Source: JAIVJG01 sp964236735
Lineage (GTDB): Bacteria; Acidobacteriota; Blastocatellia; Pyrinomonadales; Pyrinomonadaceae
Assembly: GCA_964236735.1 (NCBI GenBank)
Contig: CAXSFM010000002.1
Location: 310,001 to 374,000, forward strand
Reading direction: 5' to 3'
DNA length: 64,000 nt
The notes below the pieces were generated by a model. The model made no database searches. It saw only the letters and a list, made by a program, of their open reading frames with translations, and was not told where the DNA came from. Within the stretch, counting starts at the first letter, position 1. Each line of letters opens with the position of its first letter. The position numbers and the translations under genes were made by a program. This document shows, one piece after another, positions 47,121-55,805 of this stretch.

Positions 47121-47264
47121 CTAACGGGTTAACGCGCCCGTGCCGCCCACACGCACCGACAGCGAGGGCGCGCCGCCGACGCGGCCTTTATCGTCCATCG
47201 TGATGATGCGGACGTAGAAGGTCTTCGTCGTCGAGGGCGGCGTCTTGTTCGGCGGTCTGCACAT
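47121..47264 (-). pseudogene. Remnant of a small secreted fibronectin-like protein gene
   Basis: 47 codons remain, reading KTPPSTTKTFYVRIITMDDK, then GRVGGAPSLSVRV. They align with the end of the 188-residue protein at 32038-32604 (TPPAQAKTYYVRVITVDDQG, then HLVGTPSASVQV). The signal peptide and the first ~130 residues are gone; an in-frame TAG stands two codons before the remaining ATG. It sits in the same relative position, upstream of a beta-helix/DUF4214 gene and just before a matching terminator, so it is the broken counterpart of that gene. Confidence 0.75.
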
Positions 47265-47523
47265 GCGCTACACTGCCGGCAGTTTCCGATGCGATGAATG
47301 CGAACGACATGAGACATTTTCAACAGCCAGTCAAACTCCTCCTTACGGTGCCGCTCGACGGCCTCGCGTAACTCTACAGGTTGCGCGCACGGTCGGCGAC
47401 GCGGCGACGACGCTTCCGCGAAGCAAGATCAACTTAAAAATTTGTGTGGCCGGCGACGATGCTTGAGAAAGTTTCGCGCGGGCTGTTAGTGTTTCAACCG
47501 TCAATGTTTGGAAAGGTGTGAGA

Positions 47524-50067
47524 ATGATGGACGAAAAATATTTTCCCGAAAAGATCGAAGAGAAGTGGCAGAAGCATTGGGCTGAGACGGGCGCGTTCGA
47601 GGTCGAGCCGGACGACACGCGCGAGCCTTTTTATTGTCTGGAAATGCTGCCGTACCCGTCGGGCTTTTTGCACATGGGACACGTCAGGAATTATTCAATC
47701 GGCGACGCGCTGTCTTGGTACAAGCGTCTGCGCGGCTTCAACGTGCTGCACCCGATTGGGTGGGACAGCTTCGGCCAGCCGGCGGAACAGGCGGCGATTA
47801 AGCGCGGGATTATGCCGCTCGAATGGACGGAAGAAAACATCGCGCACATGCGCGGGCAACTCAAACGGATGGGCGTCAGCTACGACTGGCGACGCGAGAT
47901 CGCCGCGCATCGCCCGGATTATTATCGCTGGGATCAATGGTTCTTCCTGAAGATGCACGAGCATGGATTGGTGTACAAAAAAATGTCGCCGGTCAACTGG
48001 TGTCCGCAGGAACAGACCGTCTTGTCGAACGAGCAGTCGTCGGGCGGCGTCTGCTGGCGTTGCGGCGCGAGCGTCGAGAAGCGCGAGATCGCGCAGTGGT
48101 TCATCCGCATCACGAAGTACGCCGAACAGTTGCTCGATGACATGCGCGAGATCGAGGCGGGCTGGCCGGAGCGCGTCCTGACGATGCAGCGCAACTGGAT
48201 CGGCAGAAGCACGGGCGCATACGTTGATTTCCAAATCAAGGATGTGGACGCGCGCGTCCGCGTCTTCACGACGCGCATAGACACCATCTACGGCGCGACT
48301 GCCATCGTGCTCGCGCCCGACCATCCTTTGATCCAACACGCGCCGTTGAAAGAAGACGTAGCGCGCTTTGCCGACCGCGTGCGCGCCGCCGCGCCGAAGG
48401 CTCCGGGCGAGGAGGAAGAGAAAGAGGGCATCAATACGGGTCTGTTCGCCGTCAATCCTTTTAGCGGCGAGCAGATTTCCGTGTGGGCGGCGAACTACGT
48501 GCTGATGGAGTACGGCACGGGCGCGGTGATGTCCGTCCCGGCGCACGACGAGCGCGACTTCGAGTTCGCGCAGAAATACAGCTTGCCGGTTCGTCGCGTC
48601 ATCGAGCGCATCTCGCACGAGCAGGAACAAATCCCGCACGATGAAGAACAGTTGGATCAGTCAATCGCGATGCCGCACGCCTTCACGGACTATGGCATCC
48701 TCGTCAACTCCGGCGACTGGAGCGGCAAACTCTCGGCGGATGCGATGCGCGAGATGAGCGATTTCGCGCGCGAGAAAAATTTCGGCGAGCCTGCCGTCAC
48801 GTATCGCCTGCGCGACTGGGGCATCTCGCGCCAGCGTTTCTGGGGCGCGCCGATTCCGATGATCTACTGCGCGAGTTGCGGCACAGTGCCCGTGCCGGAG
48901 AAAGATTTGCCGGTCGTGCTGCCGTCGCGCGCGGAGTTCACGGGCGCGGGCGAGTCGCCTCTGGCGGGCGTCGCGGAGTTCGTCAACGTTAGTTGTCCGA
49001 AGTGCGCGGGCGCGGCCAAGCGCGAGACGGACACGATGGACACGTTCATTGATTCGTCGTGGTACTACTTTCGCTACTGCGACCCGCATAACGATGCCGC
49101 GCCGTTCGATAAGCAGAAGATCGCTTACTGGACGCCGGTTGATCAGTACGTCGGCGGCATAGACCACGCCGTCATGCACCTGCTGTACACGCGCTTCTGG
49201 ACGAAGATGATGCGCGACATCGGTCTCATCTCGTTTGGCGAGCCGGTCAAAAAATTGATGACGCAGGGCATGGTCACGAATCTCGTCGAAGGCACGAGCG
49301 AGTGGAAGCGCATGTCAAAGTCGCTCGGCAACGGCGTTGACCCGGACGACATGATCACGGCTTACGGGGCGGATGCCGTGCGGCTGTTTGTCCTCTTCGC
49401 CGCGCCGCCGGAGAACGAGTTGCGCTGGCAGGAGACGGGCATTGACGGCGCGGTCAGATTTTTGCGTCGCGTCTATAACACCGTCTTTCGCTGGCGTGAT
49501 ACTTTGCGCGACGTGACGAAGGATGCGCCAGCCGGAGAAGAATTTTCCGCCGACGCGCGCAAGTTGCGGCACGAGACGCATCGCGCGATTGAGCGCGTGA
49601 CGGACGACTTCGAGCGTCTGCACTTCAACACGAGCGTCGCCGCTCTGATGGAGTTGTCGAACGCGATTGGCGATTTCCCCTCCGCGTCGCGGGACGCGAC
49701 GCGCGCCGACAGCTACGCCGTGCGCGAGGCTCTGGAGTCGCTGATCTTGATGCTCGCGCCGTTTACGCCGCACGTCGCGGAAGAGATGTGGGCGTCGCTC
49801 CGGCGCAATGACGATGAAGGGGGCGGCATCCTCAGCGCGCGTTGGCCGCAACTCATCGAAGAGTTGGCGCGCAAGGACGAGTTGGAGATTCCCGTGCAGG
49901 TCAACGGCAAGCTGCGCGGGCGACTGCTCGCGAGCGCGGAAGCGTCGGAGGAAGAGTTGCGCGCGGCAGCTCTCGCCGACGAGAAGGTGCGCGGCTGGAC
50001 GGAGGGCAAGCAGATAGTCAAGGTCATCGTCGTGCCCAAACGTCTCGTCAACATCGTCGTTAAGTAA
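47524..50067 (+). CDS. leuS: Leucyl-tRNA synthetase
   Basis: 847 residues, full length. It charges tRNA-Leu with leucine using ATP. The class I HIGH-type motif is LPYPSGFLHMGHVRNY (His50) and KMSKS appears as RMSKS at residues 596-600. The CP1 editing domain is intact, with TRIDTIYGATAIVLAP, the GTGAVMSVPAHDERD loop and the zinc-site cysteines (CPQEQ, CWRCG). The C-terminal anticodon-binding and tail domains end in VKVIVVPKRLVNIVVK. AAAGGTG precedes the ATG pair at 47524/47527. The 250-base leader upstream shows no recognisable regulatory RNA. Confidence 0.97.
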   Translation: MMDEKYFPEKIEEKWQKHWAETGAFEVEPDDTREPFYCLEMLPYPSGFLHMGHVRNYSIGDALSWYKRLRGFNVLHPIGWDSFGQPAEQAAIKRGIMPLEWTEENIAHMRGQLKRMGVSYDWRREIAAHRPDYYRWDQWFFLKMHEHGLVYKKMSPVNWCPQEQTVLSNEQSSGGVCWRCGASVEKREIAQWFIRITKYAEQLLDDMREIEAGWPERVLTMQRNWIGRSTGAYVDFQIKDVDARVRVFTTRIDTIYGATAIVLAPDHPLIQHAPLKEDVARFADRVRAAAPKAPGEEEEKEGINTGLFAVNPFSGEQISVWAANYVLMEYGTGAVMSVPAHDERDFEFAQKYSLPVRRVIERISHEQEQIPHDEEQLDQSIAMPHAFTDYGILVNSGDWSGKLSADAMREMSDFAREKNFGEPAVTYRLRDWGISRQRFWGAPIPMIYCASCGTVPVPEKDLPVVLPSRAEFTGAGESPLAGVAEFVNVSCPKCAGAAKRETDTMDTFIDSSWYYFRYCDPHNDAAPFDKQKIAYWTPVDQYVGGIDHAVMHLLYTRFWTKMMRDIGLISFGEPVKKLMTQGMVTNLVEGTSEWKRMSKSLGNGVDPDDMITAYGADAVRLFVLFAAPPENELRWQETGIDGAVRFLRRVYNTVFRWRDTLRDVTKDAPAGEEFSADARKLRHETHRAIERVTDDFERLHFNTSVAALMELSNAIGDFPSASRDATRADSYAVREALESLILMLAPFTPHVAEEMWASLRRNDDEGGGILSARWPQLIEELARKDELEIPVQVNGKLRGRLLASAEASEEELRAAALADEKVRGWTEGKQIVKVIVVPKRLVNIVVK

Positions 50068-50132
50068 AGTCGAGATGAAGAATGAAAGCGCGATTGTTGA
50101 AAGATGGTCGTGCTTATTCTTTCTTTCTTCAT

Positions 50133-50302
50133 TACTGCGGGTAGCAAATGAATGCGACCAGACATTGACCACAGAGGACACGGAGGAGCACAGAGGCATT
50201 ACAGAGCAGACAATCAACCCTCTCTCTTTCCTCTGTGTCTCTCTGTGTCCTCTGTGGTGATAATTCTTTCACTCAACCCGCACTCATTCGCAAACCGCTA
50301 TA
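50133..50302 (+). repeat. 170-bp-class palindromic element, copy C
   Basis: 170 bases from TACTGCGGGTAGCAAATG to CGCAAACCGCTATA, with the ACCACAGAGGACACGGAG / CTCTGTGTCCTCTGTGG arms of the family. Lies between leuS (stop 50067) and the kinase gene and may terminate leuS transcription. Confidence 0.9.
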
Positions 50303-50428
50303 AGCCTCACAAGCAGGCTACTGCACAATGCATGTTTGTGTTGCCGTCGCGCTTCGTTTGTTGACTGCCTTGCCTCAACTAACTTGTGTTGTTAGAATTT
50401 TTTCGCACGTCCGAACCGTCGCTGTCTT

Positions 50429-50434
50429 TATAAT
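50429..50434 (+). promoter_or_regulatory. Possible -10 box for the kinase-FGE gene
   Basis: A perfect TATAAT lies 35 bases before the ATG. No good -35 hexamer is seen at 16-18 bases, so this is only a candidate. The rest of 50303-50468 holds nothing recognised. Confidence 0.35.
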
Positions 50435-50468
50435 CGCACGAGTCGCAAGCGGTTGTTGAAACCATCAG

Positions 50469-53420
50469 ATGAAAGAGTGTCCGGCCTGTAGCCGCTGTTT
50501 CCCCGATCACGTCAATCACTGTCCGAGCGACGGTGATCTCCTGAAATCCACGATTGCGGGCGAGCCAGTGCTGGACGGTCGTTATCAACTTGAGAAGCGA
50601 CTCGGACAGGGCGGGATGGGCATCGTCTTCAAGGCACGCCACATCTTCCTTAAAACTCAACTCGCGATTAAAGTCATCCTGCCAGACCTCGTCGGCAACG
50701 ACCCCTCGCTGACGACGCGCTTCCGTCAAGAGGCGATGGCCGCCGCCGCCGTCCACCATCAAAACACGATTCGCGTGACGGACTTCGGCATCGTCAACGG
50801 GACGATGCCGTTCCTCGTCATGGAATTTATCGAGGGGCCTTCGCTCCACGAAATCCTGCAACGCGAAAAACGTCTCGCGCCCGCGCGCGCTTTGGAAATC
50901 ATGCTCGCCGTCTGTGCGGGCGTCAGCGCGGCGCACGAGTACGGCATCGTCCATCGCGATCTGAAACCGCTCAACATCATCTTGCAGAGCGGGCGTCCTT
51001 TGAGCGAAGGCGTCAAGGTGCTCGACTTCGGTCTGGCGAAAATCAAGTCGGGCGATTTGCTCGGCTCGTTCGTCGCCGCGCAGACACAAGGGATGATGGG
51101 TTCGCCCTTCTACATGGCTCCCGAACAGTGGAGCGATGAAGAGGTTGACGTGCGTGCGGACATCTACAGTCTCGGCATCATCCTCTACCAGATGCTCGCG
51201 GGCGATGTGCCGTTTCGCGGCGGCTCAGTCCCCGCGATTATGAAGAAGCATTTGATAGACCCGCCCGCGCCTCTGTCCGAGCGCGGCGTGTCCGTGCCGC
51301 CGGCGGTCGAGGCCGCCGTCCGTCACACGCTTGAGAAGGAAGCGGAGCATCGTCCGGCTTCGGTCGCCGAGTTCATGGACGAGTTACGCGCCGCCCTCGA
51401 CGCCATCAATGCCGAGGCGGCAACGGCAGAGCTGGGCGCGCGCACGATTCAGATCGGACAGGACGAGACGCTGGAAGAGCTTCGTCGTCAAGCACCAGCG
51501 AAGAGTGAGGAGTCGTCTGCGCCCACGCCGCCCGTCGGCTCTGTCACGGTCGCGAGCTTGCCTGTCGTGGAGACGGGAGGCGCGGCAATCGGGGAAGAGT
51601 CGAACGCCGCGAGCATTTCAAGCCCTGCCAACGAGCCGCAGCAGAGCGCGCCCGTCGTGGCGAGCGACACCGCCCGACAACAGGCGGGACGCACAGGCGT
51701 CGTGCAGTCGGATGACGCGAGCGAGTGGACGCGCCTCGCTGAAGGAAGCGGGCCGGTGCAGGCGGACGCGGAAGAGTCCGCGCGTCTCGCGCAAGTCGAG
51801 GAACAACGCCAGCGAGAAGAGGCTGTCGAGCGCGAGCGAAGCGAAACGGAAGCGCGAGAACGTCACGAAGCGGAAGAGAAAGCGCAACGAGAGGCGGAAG
51901 AGAGAAAGCAACGCGAGGCTGAGGCAGCGCGTTTTGCCGCCGAGCAACGGCGAGAGCGAGAGGCGAAGGAGCAAGCGCAACGAGAGGCTCTTGAGAAAGA
52001 AGAGCGAGAGGCCGCAGAGAGCGCGCAGCGCGCGCTCGAAGAGCGACAGCAGCGCGAGGCCGCCGAAAGGGAAAGAAGAGAAGCAGAGGAGACAGAGCAG
52101 CGCGCGGCGGCGGCAGAATTAGCGAGACGCGCGGAGGCGGAACGCCAACAGGCCGTCCAAGCGCGGCTTGAAGCCGAGGAACAGGCACGTCTCCAAACGT
52201 TGGAGCGCGAGCGGCGTGAAGCGGATGAGCGTGCGCGCAATGAAGCGGCGGAGCGTCAAAGGCGAGAGGCGGAAAATCTCGCGCGTCTTGAGGAAGAGAA
52301 ACGCGCTGCCGCCATTGCCGCCGCGCAAAAAGCAGAGCTTGAGCGACAGGCCGCGCTCGAACGACAGGCCGCGCAGGATGCGTCCTCCGCTTCGCGCGTG
52401 CAGTCCGCCAGGCGCGATTCGTCAACGCCTGTTTCTCAAACGTCGTCCGTCGCCAATGTCGCTAACGTTGCGCCGCCGTCGTCATCTTCGCGCACAGTCT
52501 TAATCGTGCTGGGCGCAGTCGTCTTGCTCGCGCTGCTGGCGGGCGTTGGCGGGTTCTTGGCTTATCGCGCGGGATTTTTTGGCAGCGCGGCGAATACGAA
52601 CGTCGCGCCCAACATTAATTCCGTCGCGGGCACAAACACGAACGCGGGCGTCAAACCGAACGTCAAGCCAACGACAACGCAGCCCGAACTGGTGACGTTG
52701 CCCGGCGGCACTTTTATGATGGGGCGCAAGGGCGTGCCCGCCTCCTCGTCTCAGTTCTCGGCAACTTATCTGGGCTGGGTGTATAGCCAGTGGCCGGCAC
52801 ACGCCGTCGCCGTCAAAGCATTCGCGATTGATAAGACGGAAGTGACGAACGCGGAGTATGCGGAATTCGTGAAAGCGACGGGGCACGCGCCGCCACCTGT
52901 CTGGGAGGGCGGCACTCTGAAGACCGGCGAAGAGACTCTGCCCGTCAGAAGCGTCTCGTTTGATGACGTGCAGGCGTTCGCTGCCTGGCGTTCAAGCCGG
53001 GACGGCGCGGAGTTTCGACTGCCGACCGAAGCGGAGTGGGAGTATGCCGCGCGCGGCGGGAGCAACGATGTGGCGCGAATGTTCCCGTGGGGCGAGACTT
53101 GGGAAGCGGGACGCGCCAATTTGTCCGGTGAGTCCGTGAAGCCGGTCGGGTCATTCCCTACAGGCGCGACCGCTCAGGGCGTCCAGGATATGATCGGCAA
53201 CGTATGGGAGTGGACGAGTTCGCCAGCCGCCATCTACACGGGCAACAGCAGCACGACGCTCTCCGCCGACGCCCGTGAAAAAGTGGTCACGCGCGGCGGC
53301 TCGTACAAAAGCAAGCCGGACGGCGACACGCCGATTACGTCGAGCGCGCGAAATTGGACGGCGAAGGACGTGCGCGACCCGACGCTCGGCTTTCGTCTCG
53401 TGCGCGCCGGCGTGCCTTAA
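50469..53420 (+). CDS. Ser/Thr protein kinase fused to a formylglycine-generating-enzyme-like domain
   Basis: 983 residues in five parts. (1) An N-terminal Cys ribbon (CPACSRCFPDHVNHCPSDG). (2) A complete Pkn2-type kinase at ~38-310 with LGQGGMGIVFKARH, AIKVI, IVHRDLKPLNI, VLDFGLAK and SPFYMAPEQW, so it should be active. (3) A long, highly charged Glu/Arg/Gln region at ~430-645 that must be coiled coil. (4) One membrane segment at ~676-697 (VLIVLGAVVLLALLAGVGGF). (5) An FGE-sulfatase/SUMF1-like domain at ~740-983 (VTLPGGTFMMG, FRLPTEAEWEYAARGG, IGNVWEWTSSP, GFRLVRAG). The FGE-like part should lie outside the cell membrane. Such domains often serve as binding modules rather than enzymes. The gene stands alone between leuS and a thioredoxin. 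Confidence 0.9.
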   Translation: MKECPACSRCFPDHVNHCPSDGDLLKSTIAGEPVLDGRYQLEKRLGQGGMGIVFKARHIFLKTQLAIKVILPDLVGNDPSLTTRFRQEAMAAAAVHHQNTIRVTDFGIVNGTMPFLVMEFIEGPSLHEILQREKRLAPARALEIMLAVCAGVSAAHEYGIVHRDLKPLNIILQSGRPLSEGVKVLDFGLAKIKSGDLLGSFVAAQTQGMMGSPFYMAPEQWSDEEVDVRADIYSLGIILYQMLAGDVPFRGGSVPAIMKKHLIDPPAPLSERGVSVPPAVEAAVRHTLEKEAEHRPASVAEFMDELRAALDAINAEAATAELGARTIQIGQDETLEELRRQAPAKSEESSAPTPPVGSVTVASLPVVETGGAAIGEESNAASISSPANEPQQSAPVVASDTARQQAGRTGVVQSDDASEWTRLAEGSGPVQADAEESARLAQVEEQRQREEAVERERSETEARERHEAEEKAQREAEERKQREAEAARFAAEQRREREAKEQAQREALEKEEREAAESAQRALEERQQREAAERERREAEETEQRAAAAELARRAEAERQQAVQARLEAEEQARLQTLERERREADERARNEAAERQRREAENLARLEEEKRAAAIAAAQKAELERQAALERQAAQDASSASRVQSARRDSSTPVSQTSSVANVANVAPPSSSSRTVLIVLGAVVLLALLAGVGGFLAYRAGFFGSAANTNVAPNINSVAGTNTNAGVKPNVKPTTTQPELVTLPGGTFMMGRKGVPASSSQFSATYLGWVYSQWPAHAVAVKAFAIDKTEVTNAEYAEFVKATGHAPPPVWEGGTLKTGEETLPVRSVSFDDVQAFAAWRSSRDGAEFRLPTEAEWEYAARGGSNDVARMFPWGETWEAGRANLSGESVKPVGSFPTGATAQGVQDMIGNVWEWTSSPAAIYTGNSSTTLSADAREKVVTRGGSYKSKPDGDTPITSSARNWTAKDVRDPTLGFRLVRAGVP

Positions 53421-53529
53421 ACCGGAACGGCGCATCTGATGTATGTAAATTAGAATTTACGCGCGGGCACGAAGAAGTTTTGACGCTTTGATTCAAAAGC
53501 TTTTTGACAGACAAAGGAAATTCGCCGAC

Positions 53530-54207
53530 ATGATTTTCAACAAATTGATTTCAACTCGAAAAAAGTTCTGGACTGTTCCGCGTCTGATGCTGACCGTTCT
53601 GGCCGCGACGCTCACGCTCGTCGTCGCTTCCAGTTGCACGTCCAACGACATCTCGACGGAGACGGCGAACAGCGCAAACAAGCCGAAGGTCACCATCTCT
53701 TCGTCATCGCCTTCGCGTCAGACGCCACCGCCGCCGGCCAACGGCACGGTCGCCGCTGACATGCTTGCGCCGGATGTGATGAACGCGGAGATTACGGACA
53801 CTACAGGCCAGACTTTCAAGCTCTCGGATTATCAAGACAGAGTGGTTGTGCTCGATTTGTGGGCGACGTGGTGCGGCCCCTGCAAGGCAGAGATTCCGCA
53901 TCTCGTGGAATTGAACGCGGACTACGGCGCGAAGGGCGTGGAGGTGATCGGTTTGACGACCGAAGACCCGCAGAGCGACGGGCAGAAAGTTCAAGACTTT
54001 GTGAAGGCGTACAAGATTAACTATCGCGTCGGCTGGGCGGGGAGGGATGTGGCGGTCGCACTGATGCGCGGCAACTACAGCATCCCGCAGACTTTCGTCA
54101 TCGCCCCGGGCGGTCGCGTGGTCGCGCATTATCTCGGTTATGCCGAAACCGTTCCGGCGATGATTCGCGCGGCGATTGACAGAGCAAAAGAGACGAACGG
54201 CGACTGA
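53530..54207 (+). CDS. TlpA/ResA-like thiol-disulfide oxidoreductase, lipoprotein
   Basis: 225 residues. A positively charged N-terminus leads to a hydrophobic stretch ending VVASSC, a lipobox-like site suggesting a lipid-anchored periplasmic protein. After a Ser/Pro-rich linker comes an AhpC/TlpA-type thioredoxin fold with WATWCGPCK (Cys115, Cys118), the family cis-Pro in YSIPQTFVI and LGYAETVPAMIRAAI. It would reduce or exchange disulfides outside the cytoplasm, for example in cytochrome maturation. The start at ATG 53530 has AAAGGAAA upstream; an in-frame TTG 14 codons earlier lacks a ribosome site. A 16-base palindrome GTAAATTAGAATTTAC (53445-53460) upstream may be an operator. Confidence 0.88.
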   Translation: MIFNKLISTRKKFWTVPRLMLTVLAATLTLVVASSCTSNDISTETANSANKPKVTISSSSPSRQTPPPPANGTVAADMLAPDVMNAEITDTTGQTFKLSDYQDRVVVLDLWATWCGPCKAEIPHLVELNADYGAKGVEVIGLTTEDPQSDGQKVQDFVKAYKINYRVGWAGRDVAVALMRGNYSIPQTFVIAPGGRVVAHYLGYAETVPAMIRAAIDRAKETNGD

Positions 54208-54248
54208 CAAGGCGTTGAGGCGTCTGATAGATTTATGCGACAGACGTA

Positions 54249-54286
54249 AGAGGCGGCGCACATTCTCAAGAGTGTGCGCCGCCTCT
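54249..54286. terminator. Hairpin between convergent genes
   Basis: Perfect 14-bp stem AGAGGCGGCGCACA (54249-54262) / 54273-54286, placed between the thioredoxin gene and the small minus-strand gene. T-runs are weak on both sides. Confidence 0.7.
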
Positions 54287-54293
54287 CGCCGTT

Positions 54294-54515
54294 CTACTGT
54301 TTGTCGCGTTGTTCTTCGAGTTCGCGTTTGCCTTCCTCTTTCAACTCGCGTCCCTCGCGCTCTTGCTCTTCATTCCCCATTCCCTGTGCGACAGTTTCTT
54401 TGGCGCGGCCTTCGATGCTCTTCATCTCTGCATCAACGCGCTCCTGCACTTCGTCCATCGGCGCGACTTCGCCGGTCTCTTCCTGCGTGACGATTTTGTC
54501 CTTATCAATAGACAT
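54294..54515 (-). CDS. Small charged helical protein
   Basis: 73 residues, almost entirely charged and helical (VDAEMKSIEGRAKETVAQGM, then EGRELKEEGKRELEEQRD). The pattern resembles small stress proteins of the CsbD-like kind but lacks clear signature residues. GAGAGGATAA before the ATG and absence of Cys or long hydrophobic stretches fit a real cytoplasmic protein. It is transcribed towards the thioredoxin gene. The opposite strand is also open here, but that frame reads as low-complexity Phe/Leu and is a shadow. The 204 bases upstream hold no other gene. Confidence 0.6.
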   Translation of the reverse strand: MSIDKDKIVTQEETGEVAPMDEVQERVDAEMKSIEGRAKETVAQGMGNEEQEREGRELKEEGKRELEEQRDKQ

Positions 54516-54719
54516 CTGGCTTTATCCTCTCAACGTAAATTTTCGTGTGGTATCAACGCACGTATCGTCGCACTGTTTTCGCCGGACGGTCAAATCCGTG
54601 CCTCGCCGCTATCCTTATCTTCAATGCCATGCTCGCCAATGTGCTCGTCCGCGCGCGTGTCTCGCTCGCGCTTTGACTTGCTGGACACGGCATACAGAGC
54701 GGGGCTACTATCGTCAACG

Positions 54720-55208
54720 ATGAAAGCGACGCGCACACAAATCAAGTCTCGGAGAAGCGAATTGTTTCGTCGCCTGAGGGCCATCGTGTGCGTTCTCTGG
54801 CTCGGTGGCGTGGGATGCCTGTTGGGTTGCAGGACGGTTGTCTTCGGCGCGCCCGCCGTTGAGTCGGACGGTCAGAGTATCAAATCGGAAAATCAAGCGG
54901 AGACTGATTCATGCCCGATGCCTCCCGCCGGCGAACATTGCTGCCATCACGCTGGAGTCGCTCGTGTTGCTACCGCTTCGGTCGAGACGCTTGCGCCGAT
55001 GCCCGTTCAGATGAATTGCTGCCCGCTGGCAGGACAGACCGCCGAACATGCCGGCAAGACTCGATTCGTCAACGCGCCCGCCGCCGCCAACGCGAGTCGG
55101 ATGTCGTTGTCCATGCCGCAGATGATAAAAGCTGCCAGACCTCCCGGTCGGCAGCGCGTGCCCGATAAGGGAAGCACACGCCTCCGTTGTTGTGTGTTCC
55201 TGATTTAA
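54720..55208 (+). CDS. Cys-rich exported protein of unknown function
   Basis: 162 residues. An Arg-rich start (MKATRTQIKSRRSELFRRLR) is followed by one hydrophobic segment, AIVCVLWLGGVGCLLGC, that could be a signal peptide or lipobox. The mature part has clustered cysteines and histidines (SCPMPPAGEHCCHH and MNCCPLAG) and ends CCVFLI. Such Cys/His clusters suggest metal binding, for example copper. It is followed 80 bases later by another Cys-rich exported protein and the two probably form an operon. The start is placed at this ATG because the frame upstream is the antisense of the small gene before it. Confidence 0.5.
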   Translation: MKATRTQIKSRRSELFRRLRAIVCVLWLGGVGCLLGCRTVVFGAPAVESDGQSIKSENQAETDSCPMPPAGEHCCHHAGVARVATASVETLAPMPVQMNCCPLAGQTAEHAGKTRFVNAPAAANASRMSLSMPQMIKAARPPGRQRVPDKGSTRLRCCVFLI

Positions 55209-55288
55209 GAAGTGTTGAGATAAAAGCGCACCGGTGACGGTTCACCGGCACAGTCTCGACACCTAGCATAAATCAGGAGACGACACAG

Positions 55289-55543
55289 ATGAAATCCATT
55301 AAAGTTCTCGCGCTCGGCTGTCTGCTCAGTCTGACGGGCACAGTTTACGCCGCCAACAGCAGTGGCAGCGGCGCACCATCCAACACACAACACAAAGCCG
55401 ATAGTTGCTGCGTCAGGAAGGGCGGGCAGGACGGTGCGAGTTGTTGTAGCGAAGGCGCAAGCTGTTGCAGTGAAGGCGCAAGCTGCTGCCATGCTGAACA
55501 CCACAGCGCGAGCGGTAAGCGCACTAAAACGCACAAGCGCTGA
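55289..55543 (+). CDS. Small exported protein with (ASCCSEG) repeats
   Basis: 84 residues: signal peptide MKSIKVLALGCLLSLTGTVY-AA, a short spacer, SCCVRKGG, then two and a half perfect repeats GASCCSEGASCCSEGASCC followed by HAEHH and a Lys/Arg-rich tail. Nine cysteines lie in 38 residues after the signal. Paired Cys and the His cluster make it a likely periplasmic or extracellular metal chelator, metallothionein-like in idea but not in family. AGGAG eleven bases before the ATG supports the start. A strong terminator follows. Confidence 0.75.
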   Translation: MKSIKVLALGCLLSLTGTVYAANSSGSGAPSNTQHKADSCCVRKGGQDGASCCSEGASCCSEGASCCHAEHHSASGKRTKTHKR

Positions 55544-55566
55544 CTTGCGTATTTGAAAGACAAAGG

Positions 55567-55609
55567 TCGGGGACGCGAGGAGTTAATCCTTGCGTCCCCG
55601 AATCTTTTA
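55567..55609 (+). terminator. Intrinsic terminator after the Cys-rich pair
   Basis: Perfect 10-bp stem TCGGGGACGC (55567-55576) / 55592-55601, 15-base loop, followed by ATCTTTT. Confidence 0.85.
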
Positions 55610-55805
55610 TACATGTCCCGAAATGCGCGTGCGAAGCTTGCCTCTCGTCAATATTCGCACGCGCGATGTGCGTCTTGAGCCGTCTGCATGGCATAATCAA
55701 TCTATCCCCTTCGCATCAAACCGGAGCGACGAGCGAGCGCATCTCTTCCTTGAATTTCTGTCGCTCGCATCCGGCACGTCTCAAAGAGTAAGGAGCAAAA
55801 AGAGC

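Noticed and set aside
54309..54719. Long 5' extension of the Cys-rich exported protein
   Set aside because: Its first 137 codons are the antisense of the small charged protein gene and include no ribosome site; the signal-like segment begins at the ATG at 54720.
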